Below are positions 23,864 to 32,216 of a stretch of DNA of 52,155 nucleotides, piece by piece; the stretch's first letter is position 1, and every line of letters begins with the position of its first letter. The stretch covers positions 1-52,155 of the forward strand of contig JAFZVU010000045.1 in assembly GCA_017617655.1 (NCBI GenBank), written 5' to 3'. Made by a program: the position numbers and the translations under genes. The notes beneath the pieces are model-generated. The model made no database searches. It was not told where the DNA came from and saw nothing but the letters and a program-made list of their open reading frames with translations. The DNA is from Bacteroidales bacterium (GTDB lineage: Bacteria > Bacteroidota > Bacteroidia > Bacteroidales > UBA932).

Positions 23864-26227
23864 ATGAAAAGACTGATTGTAGTAACGATGATGTTGCTGA
23901 CCGCCATGACGGCCGGCGCGAAGACCAAAGGAGACTGGAAAGGAAAAGTTGTGGACGCCAACGGCGAACCCGTAGCATACGCTAACGTAGCCGTGCTTTC
24001 AAAAGCCGACTCGAGCGTAGTCTGCGGCGCAGTGACGCTGGAAGACGGCACATTCAATATAGTAACAAGTGAAACTGACGGTATAATGATGGTGGCCATG
24101 CTCGGTTACGGCACACAGTATCTTACCCCCGTGGACGGCATGCTGATTACCCTCATCGAAGACACTCAGATGCTGGAGGGCGCAGCTGTTACGGCAGTGA
24201 TGCCCGTAATCAAACTTACTGGAGAAGGACTGCAGACCAATGTGCGCGGCTCTGTGCTGGAGAATGTCGGCACCGCCAATGACGTACTGTCCAGGACCCC
24301 CGGTCTTATCACCAGCCAGAATGGCTTGGAGGTTATCGGCAAGGGCACCCCGCTGGTATATATAAACGGGCGTAAGGTGACTGACGCAGGAGAGTTGGCC
24401 CGCCTTCAGAGCAACGAAATCCAGAGCATCGAAGTAATAACCAACCCCGGAGCACAATATGACGCTACAGTGCGTGCCGTTGTGCGCATTAAGACAATCC
24501 GCCGCCAGGGCGACGGCTTCGGCCTCAACTTCAGCACATACGACGCCCAGTCCCTGCGCAGGGCCGACTTCAATGACCAGTATGCCAACCTTAATATGAA
24601 TTACCGTACAGGCGGCGTGGATATCTTCGCCGGCATCAATTACGACAACAGCCACATGTCCCAGATCAGCGACGCCGAGAAGAAAACGACTACTACTCCC
24701 GTGTACAAGGACAATGCAACAATAGATGGAGTCGGTAATGAAAAAAGCCTGGGCGGAAACGCCGGCGTCAACTGGCAGATTGCCGACAATCACTTCCTTG
24801 GCGGCAAAGTTGAATGGGGCCGCGCCCTTAGCGTCAAGGACCATACCATCATCAACGACAAGGTGACCCGCGACGGAGTGCTTGTCGACGACATTACGAC
24901 TCTTACCGAGGATAAATTCGGAGCCATCGCTCCCTATAACGTCGGCACCAACCTGTATTACAACGGCACTGTCGGCGGCAAGCTCAACATCGACTTCAAC
25001 GCCGATTATTTCACAAACGCCAGCACTACGGACTCTCACTCAGCAGAGACCAGTACGATGTCAAATAACGCCACGGTAAGCACCTCCTCAGACAGCCGCA
25101 ACACGATGTATGCCACCAAGCTGGTCCTCACCTACCCCGTCCTGATCGGACAGCTGCAGTTCGGCACCGAAGAGACTTTCACACGCAGCACCGACAAATA
25201 CACCCTCACCGGCATTCAGGTACCGGCTTCAGACGCCAGCGTGAAGGAAGACAATATTGCCGGCTTCACTTCATACGCATTCTACCTTCCGAAGGTGGGA
25301 CAGCTGAGCGCCGGCGTCCGCTACGAGCATGTGAATTACGACTATGTGGATGCACTTGCCCATCAGAACGACATAAGCCGCTCATACGACAACTGGTTCC
25401 CTACCGTGTCATACGCCAACGACTTCGGCCCCGTGCAAGTTCTGCTTAACTACAGTGCAAAGACTCGCCGTCCGGACTTCTCGATGCTGTCCAGCGCTAT
25501 CCGTTACAACAGCCGCTACCTGTGGCAAAGCGGTAACGCAACCTTGCAGCCTCAGACAATGAATGACTTCAGCCTTACCGCCGTCTGGAAGTTCTTCACC
25601 ATGGGTGCCTCTTACAGCCATGTAGACAAAAGAATCGTCACCTGGGCAAGCCCTTACAACGACGAAGGAGTGCTGCTGGTGAAACCCCGCAACCTCGACG
25701 AGCCTTTCCGCGGCCTTGAAGTATTCCTGAACCTCACCCCCACCATCGGCCCCCTGTCGCTGAATTACACCTTCGTTATGGAGAAGCAGTGGCTTACCAT
25801 CAACGCTCCCGATCCCAGCGTACCTTCAGGCATAAGGCAGACTTCATTCAACGACAAGCCCCTCTTCGTTGCACAGTTGTTCAACACCCTGCGTCTGAAA
25901 CACGGATGGCAGTTTGAGCTCGGAACAGAGGTCTTCAGCCACGGTTACACCGAGAACATCTACCTCACCAACATCTATTGCAACGTTACCGCAGCCATTC
26001 AGAAGTCGCTTCTCAAGGACGGTTCGCTGGTGCTGCGCCTCGAAGGCAACGACCTGGCCGGCATGGCTCACAACGACATCGCCACCGACTTCGGCAACTA
26101 CAAGGTATGGCAGACTAACATAATGGACACCCAGCGCATCAAATTCTCAGTCCGCTACATGTTCAACACAGCGAACAGCAAATACAAAGGAACAGGTGCC
26201 GGAAAGGACACCAAAGACAGGATGTAA
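23864..26227 (+). CDS. TonB-receptor-like outer membrane beta-barrel protein (CarboxypepD_reg, plug, OMP_b-brl)
   Basis: A 787-aa protein with signal peptide (MKRLIVVTMMLLTAMTAGA). Domains in order: carboxypeptidase-regulatory-like beta-sandwich (about 22-85, GKVVDANGEPVAYANV), plug (about 115-210, with DVLSRTPGLITSQNG and IEVITNPGAQYDA) and a C-terminal barrel ending FSVRYMFNTANSKYK plus a short charged tail. This is the outer-membrane beta-barrel family often annotated beside TonB-dependent receptors. No SusD partner is adjacent, so it is not a Sus-type glycan importer; the ligand is unknown. It is monocistronic and converges with the ACT gene 2 nt away. Confidence 0.88.
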   Translation: MKRLIVVTMMLLTAMTAGAKTKGDWKGKVVDANGEPVAYANVAVLSKADSSVVCGAVTLEDGTFNIVTSETDGIMMVAMLGYGTQYLTPVDGMLITLIEDTQMLEGAAVTAVMPVIKLTGEGLQTNVRGSVLENVGTANDVLSRTPGLITSQNGLEVIGKGTPLVYINGRKVTDAGELARLQSNEIQSIEVITNPGAQYDATVRAVVRIKTIRRQGDGFGLNFSTYDAQSLRRADFNDQYANLNMNYRTGGVDIFAGINYDNSHMSQISDAEKKTTTTPVYKDNATIDGVGNEKSLGGNAGVNWQIADNHFLGGKVEWGRALSVKDHTIINDKVTRDGVLVDDITTLTEDKFGAIAPYNVGTNLYYNGTVGGKLNIDFNADYFTNASTTDSHSAETSTMSNNATVSTSSDSRNTMYATKLVLTYPVLIGQLQFGTEETFTRSTDKYTLTGIQVPASDASVKEDNIAGFTSYAFYLPKVGQLSAGVRYEHVNYDYVDALAHQNDISRSYDNWFPTVSYANDFGPVQVLLNYSAKTRRPDFSMLSSAIRYNSRYLWQSGNATLQPQTMNDFSLTAVWKFFTMGASYSHVDKRIVTWASPYNDEGVLLVKPRNLDEPFRGLEVFLNLTPTIGPLSLNYTFVMEKQWLTINAPDPSVPSGIRQTSFNDKPLFVAQLFNTLRLKHGWQFELGTEVFSHGYTENIYLTNIYCNVTAAIQKSLLKDGSLVLRLEGNDLAGMAHNDIATDFGNYKVWQTNIMDTQRIKFSVRYMFNTANSKYKGTGAGKDTKDRM

Positions 26228-26229
26228 AA

Positions 26230-26649
26230 CTAAGACAGATCTTCCGCAGTAAGATAGTGGAGCCCGTTAGCCGCAATGGCGCCACGGGCTTCTTCTTCCT
26301 GGTCGGTGCGGAACACAAGTATGCCCTTGCTCTTGTAGAGGAAAGCATACATGTAGGTGATGCCGATGGCCGCGTCGCTGAATACGCGCACTACGTCAGC
26401 TGCTCCGCCCGGCTGGTCATCCAGCTCGATGGCGAACACGTCCGAAAGGGCTACGGCTACGCCGGCCTCCTTGAGTTCGCGGCAGGCCCTTTCAGGCTCG
26501 CTGCAGATAATCCTGAAGATGCCATACTCCGCCGTGTCGGCGATGGTGCACGCGATCATCTGGATGCGTGACTGCTTCATCAGCTCCAGCACCTTGATGA
26601 GTGTGCCGGAACGGTTCTCGATGAAAATAGATAGTTGGGGAATGGTCAT
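26230..26649 (-). CDS. Tandem ACT-domain protein of the ior-paaK operon
   Basis: A 139-aa protein made of two ACT folds (about 1-70 and 70-139), opening QLSIFIENRSGTLIKVLELM and continuing IACTIADTAEYGIFRII. Stand-alone ACT proteins bind amino acids; linked to paaK and ior genes, as here, they probably sense an aromatic amino acid or aryl acid and regulate the pathway or the ligase. It lies 12 nt after the paaK-like gene. Confidence 0.85.
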   Translation of the reverse strand: MTIPQLSIFIENRSGTLIKVLELMKQSRIQMIACTIADTAEYGIFRIICSEPERACRELKEAGVAVALSDVFAIELDDQPGGAADVVRVFSDAAIGITYMYAFLYKSKGILVFRTDQEEEARGAIAANGLHYLTAEDLS

Positions 26650-26661
26650 ATCCTGTGGGTT

Positions 26662-27972
26662 TTATTTCAGTTTGCGGTTGTCGATTACGCGGGTGCTCTT
26701 GCCCTGGCTGCGCTCTATTGTGCCGGGAGCCTTGAGCTGCACCTTGGCAGCTATGCTGAGCACGCTCTTGAGCTTGGCGGCGAGCTTCTTGGACAGCTCG
26801 TCGATAGCTGCCGGTGTATCCATGGTGGCGTTGAAGTATTCCTGACGGAGCTCCACCTGCACCATGAGGGTGTCCAGATTGTTGACGCGGTCCACAACAA
26901 GCATGTAACGCGGTGCAATTTCTTCCATGGTGAGGACTACGCTCTCGACCTGGCTCGGGAAGACGTTGATACCGCGGATGATGAGCATGTCGTCGCTGCG
27001 GCCTTCGATTGCAGTCATGCGCACGCTCGTACGTCCGCAGTCGCAAGGACCGTCGATAAGAGAGCAGAGGTCGCGGGTACGGTAGCGCAGCAGCGGCATA
27101 CCTTCCTTGGTGAGGGTGGTGAACACAAGCTCTCCGGTCTGGCCGTAGGGCAGCGGCTCGAGGGTCGCCGGGTCGATGATTTCCGGGAAGAAGTGGTCCT
27201 CGTTGATGTGCGAGCCGTTCTGTGCGTCGCACTCGTAGCTGACGCTGGGGCCCATGATCTCGCTCAAGCCGTATATGTTGTAGCCTTTCAGGCCCAGCCT
27301 TTGCTGGATTTCCTGCCTCATCGCTTCAGTCCAGGGCTCTGCTCCAAACGCTCCAACGCGCAGTTTAATCTGGTCTTTGGTGATGCCCATCTTCTCCATC
27401 GTCTCTGCCAGATATAAGGCGTACGAGGGTGTGCAGGCGATGCAGGTGATGCCGAGGTCACGGATAAGGCGGGCATGTTTCTCAGTGTTGCCGGTTGATG
27501 CAGGGACTACTGCAGCGCCGATCTTTTCCACTCCGTTGTGGGCTCCCAGACCGCCTGTGAACAGGCCGTACCCGTATGCTACCGAGAATATGTCATCGCG
27601 GCCGGCCCCGAAGGAAGTAAGGCTGCGGGCCATACACTCGCTCCATACTCCGATATCCTTGCGGGTGTAACCGACTATGGTTGGATTACCGGTTGTGCCG
27701 GAAGAGGCGTGGATGCGGATTATCTCGCTGGCAGGGGCTGCCTGGAGGCCGAAGGGATAGTTGTCGCGGAGGTCCTTCTTGGTGGTGAAGGGCAGTTTCA
27801 CGATGTCGTCGATGGAAGCGATGTCTTCCGGAGTCAGGTCCATCTGCTGGAGCTTTTCGCGGTAGAAGGGAACATTGTGGTAGACGTATTCAACTATTTT
27901 GTGAAGACGTTTTCCCTGCAGCTCGCGCATCTGGTCGCGGCTCATGCATTCTTTTGTAGGGTTCCAGATCAT
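26662..27972 (-). CDS. paaK: Phenylacetate--CoA ligase (PaaK-like)
   Basis: A 436-aa adenylate-forming ligase. P-loop ASSGTTGNPTIVGYT (89-103), A5 YGLSE (234-238) and the hinge GRSDDMLIIRGINVFP (about 322-337) are all in place. In anaerobes lacking aerobic phenylacetate catabolism, this enzyme together with IorAB is thought to run in reverse, making ATP from aryl-CoA formed by oxidative decarboxylation of aryl pyruvates. The strict link with iorAB here supports that fermentative use. It is 13 nt downstream of iorB. Confidence 0.93.
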   Translation of the reverse strand: MIWNPTKECMSRDQMRELQGKRLHKIVEYVYHNVPFYREKLQQMDLTPEDIASIDDIVKLPFTTKKDLRDNYPFGLQAAPASEIIRIHASSGTTGNPTIVGYTRKDIGVWSECMARSLTSFGAGRDDIFSVAYGYGLFTGGLGAHNGVEKIGAAVVPASTGNTEKHARLIRDLGITCIACTPSYALYLAETMEKMGITKDQIKLRVGAFGAEPWTEAMRQEIQQRLGLKGYNIYGLSEIMGPSVSYECDAQNGSHINEDHFFPEIIDPATLEPLPYGQTGELVFTTLTKEGMPLLRYRTRDLCSLIDGPCDCGRTSVRMTAIEGRSDDMLIIRGINVFPSQVESVVLTMEEIAPRYMLVVDRVNNLDTLMVQVELRQEYFNATMDTPAAIDELSKKLAAKLKSVLSIAAKVQLKAPGTIERSQGKSTRVIDNRKLK

Positions 27973-27985
27973 GTTATTGATGTGC

Positions 27986-28567
27986 TTACTGATTCATTGA
28001 GTGGTTGTGGCCGAGGTCGAAGGCCTTCAGGTTGGCTGCCACGACTGCTTCGCCCTTTGGAGCGAAGATACGGGCGACGGCGGCACGAAGCTGCTGCGGC
28101 TCGATGAGCTTGATGAAGGGGGCTGCCATGCCGAGCAGAACTACGTTGGCACTTCTGGGAAGGCCGTTGTCGCGGGCTATGCCTTCGATGTCGAGGCGGA
28201 CGCAGTGCGGCATTGAGTCCAGTTCAGCCAGTACGGCGGCTTCGTCGGGGTAGTTGGAGATGTTTACGAATGGCTTGGAGGATGTTACGATAACACCGTC
28301 TTCAGCGAGGTACGGCAGATAGCGCAGGGCTTCCATTGGCTCCATGGAAAGGATCATATCTGCCCCGCCTTTGGCGATAAGGTCGCTCCAGATGAGTTCG
28401 GTGGACAGGCGCAGGTCGCTCTGGACGTCGCCGCCCCGCTGGCTCATGCCATGCACTTCGGCTTGCTTCAGATAGAGGCCGGCCTCAGTGGCTGCTTCCG
28501 CTATTATGGTCGCGATGGAGAGGATCCCCTGCCCTCCTACACCGCAAAGTTTAATATCTAATTTCAT
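27986..28567 (-). CDS. iorB: Indolepyruvate ferredoxin oxidoreductase subunit beta
   Basis: A 193-aa gamma-type subunit of a 2-oxoacid:ferredoxin oxidoreductase. The N-terminus KLCGVGGQGILSIATIIAEA, HGMSQRGGDVQSDLRL (about 39-54) and the following IAKGGADMILSMEPMEALRY are the family signatures. With IorA it oxidatively decarboxylates indole-, phenyl- or hydroxyphenylpyruvate to the aryl-acetyl-CoA, reducing ferredoxin. It starts 2 nt after the iorA stop, so expression is coupled. Confidence 0.94.
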   Translation of the reverse strand: MKLDIKLCGVGGQGILSIATIIAEAATEAGLYLKQAEVHGMSQRGGDVQSDLRLSTELIWSDLIAKGGADMILSMEPMEALRYLPYLAEDGVIVTSSKPFVNISNYPDEAAVLAELDSMPHCVRLDIEGIARDNGLPRSANVVLLGMAAPFIKLIEPQQLRAAVARIFAPKGEAVVAANLKAFDLGHNHSMNQ

Positions 28568-28569
28568 TA

Positions 28570-30234
28570 TTATTCCTGTTTTTTACTGCGGAGCTTGCGG
28601 CCCAGCGTCTGCATGCATTCTCGCTGCGGGATGATTACCGAAACGCCCTTGTACATCATTTCCTTGCGGATTATGGCCTTGATCTGCTCCATGTTCTTAG
28701 GGATTGGCACTACCAGGTGCAGATGCTCGCGCTCCACTCCGAGGGCGAGGCAGATAGCTTCGTAATTGTTGAGGCCGGCCGAATCTTGGCCGCCGGTCAT
28801 CGCCGTAGTGAAGTTGTCACTGATGATGACAGTGATGGGGCTGTTCTCATTCACTGCATCCAGCAGGCCTGTCATGCCCGAATGGGTGAAGGTGGAGTCG
28901 CCGATTACGCAGAATACCGGGAACATGCCGGCGTCTGCGGCGCCTTTGGCCAGCGTGATGGCGGACCCCATGTCGACGCAGCTTTCGAGAGCCCTGAAGG
29001 GCGGCAGGAAGCCGAGGGCGTAGCAGCCGATGTCGCCGAATATCCTTGAATCAGGGAACTCGTCGGCGATGAATCCGAGAGCAGCGAAGACATCTCTGTG
29101 GCCGCAACCCTGGCAGAGCTGTGGCGGACGGGGCGCGACGTTTTTAGCGGGGCTGTATACTGAACTTGATTTGACGCCGAGGGCAGCCGCAACACTATCG
29201 GGAGTCAACTCACCCATGCGCGGCAGAACTCCGTCGATAAGCTCGCCTGTCAGTGGCATGCGGCCTATGGTATTAGCCTTGTCTCCTGTGCGGCCAGCCA
29301 GTTTGCCTATGACGGGATAATCAGCGCCGAGGATGCCTTTGACCAGTTCTTCAACGAAAGGCTGGCCGTCTTCTACGACGAGTATCTTATCACAGCAGGA
29401 TGCGAGGGCCTTGATCTTAGCGACGGGCAGCGGGTATTGCGAGATTTTCAGTATGGGGATGCCAGCCGGGGCGGATTCTTTTACGTAGTTGTAGCCGATG
29501 CCGGCGGCGATGATGCCGAGAGGGTGTTTCTGCGTCCCGAGATTCTCTATCCAGTTGTATTTCGACTCGGCGGCGCTACTCTCGACACGAGGCTGCAGCG
29601 AAACGAGCTTGGCATACTGCCTGCGGGCATTCAAGGGGATCAGCACCCAGCGACTGAGGTCCTTGTCGGGGTTGAAAGGGTTCTCTTCGCGAGCCTCATG
29701 CACTGTCACGGCTGCGCGTGAATGTGCAAGCCGTGTTACAAAGCGCATCAGCACCGGCAATTGCAGAGCTTCCGACAGTTCGAAAGCATCTGCCATCATG
29801 TCGTATGCTTCCTGCTGGTTCGAAGGCTCGAATATGGGCACCATCGCGAATTTGCCGTAGAAGCGCGAGTCCTGCTCGTTCTGTGAAGAATGCATCGACG
29901 GGTCGTCTGCACTCAACACCACTAGGCCTCCGTTTACACCAGTGCTGGCACTGTTCATGAAGGGGTCGGCGCAGACGTTCATGCCGACGTGTTTCATGCA
30001 CACCAGAGCACGTTTGCCGGCGTAGGACATACCCAGAGCCGTCTCCATCGCTGTCTTCTCGTTAGTGCACCAGCGGCTGTGGACTCCGCGTTCTTTTGCA
30101 AGTGTGTTTTTCTGTATGAATTCGGTGATTTCGGTGGACGGCGTCCCGGGATAAGCATAAACACCGGACAATCCGGCATGCAGCGCTCCGAGGGCCAGCG
30201 CCTCATCGCCAAGTAACAGTCGTTTCTCAGACAT
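28570..30234 (-). CDS. iorA: Indolepyruvate ferredoxin oxidoreductase subunit alpha
   Basis: A 554-aa TPP enzyme. The N-terminal pyrimidine-binding part opens LLLGDEALALGALHAGLSGV and continues AYPGTPSTEI. The C-terminal TPP part has QLCQGCGHRDVFAALG (about 373-388), GDIGCYALG, and the TPP/Mg motif GDSTFTHSGM with IISDN. The protein ends soon after QRECMQTLGRKL; the 2x[4Fe-4S] ferredoxin domain found at the C-terminus of archaeal IorA is absent, so electron transfer must use another cluster or partner. It is the first gene of the operon iorA-iorB-paaK-ACT and has a well-placed promoter at 30258-30289. Confidence 0.94.
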   Translation of the reverse strand: MSEKRLLLGDEALALGALHAGLSGVYAYPGTPSTEITEFIQKNTLAKERGVHSRWCTNEKTAMETALGMSYAGKRALVCMKHVGMNVCADPFMNSASTGVNGGLVVLSADDPSMHSSQNEQDSRFYGKFAMVPIFEPSNQQEAYDMMADAFELSEALQLPVLMRFVTRLAHSRAAVTVHEAREENPFNPDKDLSRWVLIPLNARRQYAKLVSLQPRVESSAAESKYNWIENLGTQKHPLGIIAAGIGYNYVKESAPAGIPILKISQYPLPVAKIKALASCCDKILVVEDGQPFVEELVKGILGADYPVIGKLAGRTGDKANTIGRMPLTGELIDGVLPRMGELTPDSVAAALGVKSSSVYSPAKNVAPRPPQLCQGCGHRDVFAALGFIADEFPDSRIFGDIGCYALGFLPPFRALESCVDMGSAITLAKGAADAGMFPVFCVIGDSTFTHSGMTGLLDAVNENSPITVIISDNFTTAMTGGQDSAGLNNYEAICLALGVEREHLHLVVPIPKNMEQIKAIIRKEMMYKGVSVIIPQRECMQTLGRKLRSKKQE

Positions 30235-30257
30235 AGTAAAGAAGATAATCTGAGGGG

Positions 30258-30289
30258 CAAAAATAGACTTTTGACGTCACTAATGCAAG
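30258..30289 (-). promoter_or_regulatory. Promoter of the iorA-iorB-paaK-ACT operon
   Basis: Minus strand: CTTG (30289-30286), 20-nt spacer, TATTTTTG (30265-30258), an exact TAnnTTTG match 23 nt before the ATG at 30234. Confidence 0.6.
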
Positions 30290-30358
30290 AAAACCCTCCT
30301 CTTTCGCGATAAAATGGCAAAAACACCCCGTTGCAGCCGCCGGGCAGCAGAGGTTGGA

Positions 30359-30421
30359 GGGTTATCCTCGTGAGGCGAAGCGAGCCACCGGCAGAGCTCG
30401 CTGCCTCGCGGGAGATAACCC
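30359..30421. repeat. Large bulged hairpin between iorA and the RAYT2 unit
   Basis: GGGTTATC at one end pairs with GATAACCC at the other; inside, an AGCGAGC/GCTCGCT stem with GAGGC/GCCTC closes on a loop CACCGGCAGA. About 63 nt in all. A separate AACCCTCC (30292-30299) could instead pair with GGAGGGTT (30356-30363), which overlaps the first arm. It may be a different REP-like element or a transcription stop upstream of the RAYT2 unit. Confidence 0.6.
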
Positions 30422-30472
30422 ATCGTGGCATTTCCTTCATGGTCAGCAATAGCCTCGTGAAGTTTCCTCGTC

Positions 30473-30625
30473 AAACCCAACTTTCACGGATCTGTTGTGA
30501 GCCCTCTGCAGATAGCTACAGAAGGGGCGCCGTGAATCCGTGGCAGGAAATCGTGCCACGGATTTCGCCAATGTGCCCCGCGAGGCCCTCCAGGGCGTGC
30601 TCAGGCAATCCGTGAAAGTCGGGTT
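30473..30625. repeat. Left 153-bp repeat of the RAYT2 unit
   Basis: It has nested palindromes. Outer arms AACCCAACTTTCACGGAT (30474-30491) and ATCCGTGAAAGTCGGGTT (30608-30625) differ by one base pair. The inner stem AATCCGTGGCA (30535-30545) pairs with TGCCACGGATT (30554-30564). The heptamer CACGGAT occurs four times, twice per strand. It is the same length as the right copy, with 11 differences counted by eye (about 93% identity). Confidence 0.92.
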
Positions 30626-30766
30626 GCCATGGTTGAACCCAGCGCAGCAAATACACAAATACTAGTGCAAATTTGGATTTGCGACACAAGGTCAAAAATT
30701 GTCGATAAGGTGCATTCTGATTACACCAGACCGACTATATTAGTGTCCCGACTGCCATTAGCGGCG

Positions 30767-31678
30767 ATGGGCAAAACTATGGACACACAATTCAACAAAC
30801 AACTACAAATCGAGTCAGACCTCGGCCTTGACAAACCATTTGTAAAAGGGCAGACAATAGCAGTCAGCAATTGCTGGCATTTCAGCACGGATGGTAATGC
30901 AGTCGACGCCATGTTCATTGATAAAGATGATTTCCGGGACGGTATGAACCGCATATATCCTCTAATTCAGAGGTATAAGATCACGATACTAGCGTTCTCG
31001 CTGATGGACACCCATATCCATTTTATCCTCCATGGCGCCTTCGACCCATGCAACCGTTTCATTCATGAATATGTGAAACAAACATCATGGGCTATATCCC
31101 ATAGATATGGCGAGCGTCATAAGTTCCGGACAGTCCCCATCAACCATCAGGTAATAGACACTGACCGATATCTTAAGACAGCAATATGCTATGTGATAAA
31201 AAACGCCCCTGTCGGAGGCATTAATTTCAATGCCTATGATTACCCGTGGTCTAGCGCCGCTCTGTATTTCCGCAAGCCAGGACACTGGACTTCTCCCGAT
31301 TGGACAGACAAAACTGACGATTCGGCAATCTGCCAAAAAGACCAGATCATCTTTCCGGGGAGATATGTCGACTATTATCTGGTGGAGAGAATCTTTAAAA
31401 CGCACAAGAGTTTCAACTACTTCATGTGCGTTTCGAAAGAATCAGATGTCGATGAACGTGGTGGAACCATTTCGCGTCTCTCATTGCCCATGCAGGAGAT
31501 GCGCCAGCACAAAACAGAAACATGCTACGAACTGTTCAGAGTGCACAGCATCCGCACATTATCAACGACACAACGTCTTCACCTTGCCAAAGTGCTCAAG
31601 GCCCGATACAACTCTTCCACAAAGCAACTGGCCCGTCTGTGTGGCCTCGTCTACGAGGAAGTATGCAAGATGATTTAA
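30767..31678 (+). CDS. REP-associated tyrosine transposase RAYT2 (Y1/IS200-like HUH domain)
   Basis: A 303-aa HUH endonuclease. HxH is in SLMDTHIHFILHG (H83, H85), the catalytic tyrosine in LKTAICYVIKNAPVGG (Y142), followed by DYPWSSAALYF. The C-terminus ends in STKQLARLCGLVYEEVCKMI, the same helix-turn-helix-like tail as RAYT1; otherwise the two are only distantly alike. The open frame extends to 30629, but that part lies in or next to the left repeat; ATG 30767 or 30779 is chosen. It is the only gene between two 153-bp repeats and inside a perfect 21-bp inverted repeat (30471-30491 and 31833-31853), so it probably acts on these sequences. Confidence 0.87.
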   Translation: MGKTMDTQFNKQLQIESDLGLDKPFVKGQTIAVSNCWHFSTDGNAVDAMFIDKDDFRDGMNRIYPLIQRYKITILAFSLMDTHIHFILHGAFDPCNRFIHEYVKQTSWAISHRYGERHKFRTVPINHQVIDTDRYLKTAICYVIKNAPVGGINFNAYDYPWSSAALYFRKPGHWTSPDWTDKTDDSAICQKDQIIFPGRYVDYYLVERIFKTHKSFNYFMCVSKESDVDERGGTISRLSLPMQEMRQHKTETCYELFRVHSIRTLSTTQRLHLAKVLKARYNSSTKQLARLCGLVYEEVCKMI

Positions 31679-31697
31679 CGAGACGGCTTCCGATCCG

Positions 31698-31850
31698 AAA
31701 CCCGACTTTCACGGATCTGTTGTGAGCCCACTGCAGATAGCTACAGAATGGGCGCCGTGAATCCGTGGCAGGAAATCGTGCCACGGATTTCGCCAATGTG
31801 CCCTACAAGGTCCTCCAGGGCATGTTCAGGTAATCCGTGAAAGTTGGGTT
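31698..31850. repeat. Right 153-bp repeat of the RAYT2 unit
   Basis: A direct repeat of 30473-30625. Outer arms AACCCGACTTTCACGGAT (31699-31716) and ATCCGTGAAAGTTGGGTT (31833-31850); inner stem 31760-31770 with 31779-31789. The variant base in each outer arm matches the opposite arm of the other copy, so both the outermost and innermost arms of the whole unit are perfect inverted repeats. Confidence 0.92.
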
Positions 31851-31971
31851 TGAGCAATGTCGGATGCAGGATAGTGTTGTTCCTTGATACGTGTTGGTAC
31901 TTACGAAGTGTAAGGGATGGATAATGTGACAGTTTTGACATGTGCATACGGATTGGCACGGGTGTTGATTA

Positions 31972-32101
31972 ATATTGCGCCTGTAACCGCAATGAAAGCA
32001 ACGATTACAGTTATTATTGCATCAATTATATGTGCATTACGGCCATGGCGCTTACCGGATTTATGTATACTTAATTGATTACACACGCGCAGGCGCAATA
32101 T
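31972..32101. repeat. 12-bp inverted repeat with 106-bp spacer upstream of the fimbrial operon
   Basis: ATATTGCGCCTG (31972-31983) and CAGGCGCAATAT (32090-32101) are perfect inverted copies around an AT-rich spacer. The geometry is like that of short invertible segments in Bacteroidales, but no recombinase gene is adjacent and no consensus promoter is seen inside. The rest of the gap 31854-32216 holds only the candidate -7 box at 32142. Confidence 0.65.
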
Positions 32102-32141
32102 ATAAAGTGTATAAAATTGAATAATGTTAGCGATTATTTTG

Positions 32142-32149
32142 TACATTTG
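32142..32149 (+). promoter_or_regulatory. Candidate -7 box of the fimbrial operon
   Basis: TACATTTG, an exact TAnnTTTG match, 67 nt before the first ATG (32217). A possible -33 ATTG lies 22 nt upstream (32116-32119). It is outside the 12-bp inverted repeat. Confidence 0.4.
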
Positions 32150-32216
32150 AACGATAAAATGATTATTAGTCGTACTGTTTGAACGGCACTATTATTACAA
32201 TTGGCTGACTATCAGA

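Larger units (their letters stand above)
30471..31853 (+). mobile_element. RAYT2 unit: transposase gene bounded by palindromic repeats
   Basis: A 1383-bp segment whose ends are a perfect 21-bp inverted repeat (starting TCAAACCCAACTTTCACGGA). It carries one gene, RAYT2, between two 153-bp direct repeats. No target-site duplication is seen, as expected for HUH enzymes. Whether it still moves is unknown. Confidence 0.7.

Noticed and set aside
30443-30658. Minus-strand frames in both 153-bp repeats with similar predicted peptides (also 31596-31796)
   Set aside because: The similarity only reflects the DNA repeat; neither has a start context or conserved protein features.
31901-32146. Minus-strand 81-codon open frame with one hydrophobic stretch in the gap upstream of the fimbrial operon
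   Set aside because: It covers the inverted repeat and candidate promoter, has no recognisable family and no start signal; more likely chance in AT-rich regulatory DNA.
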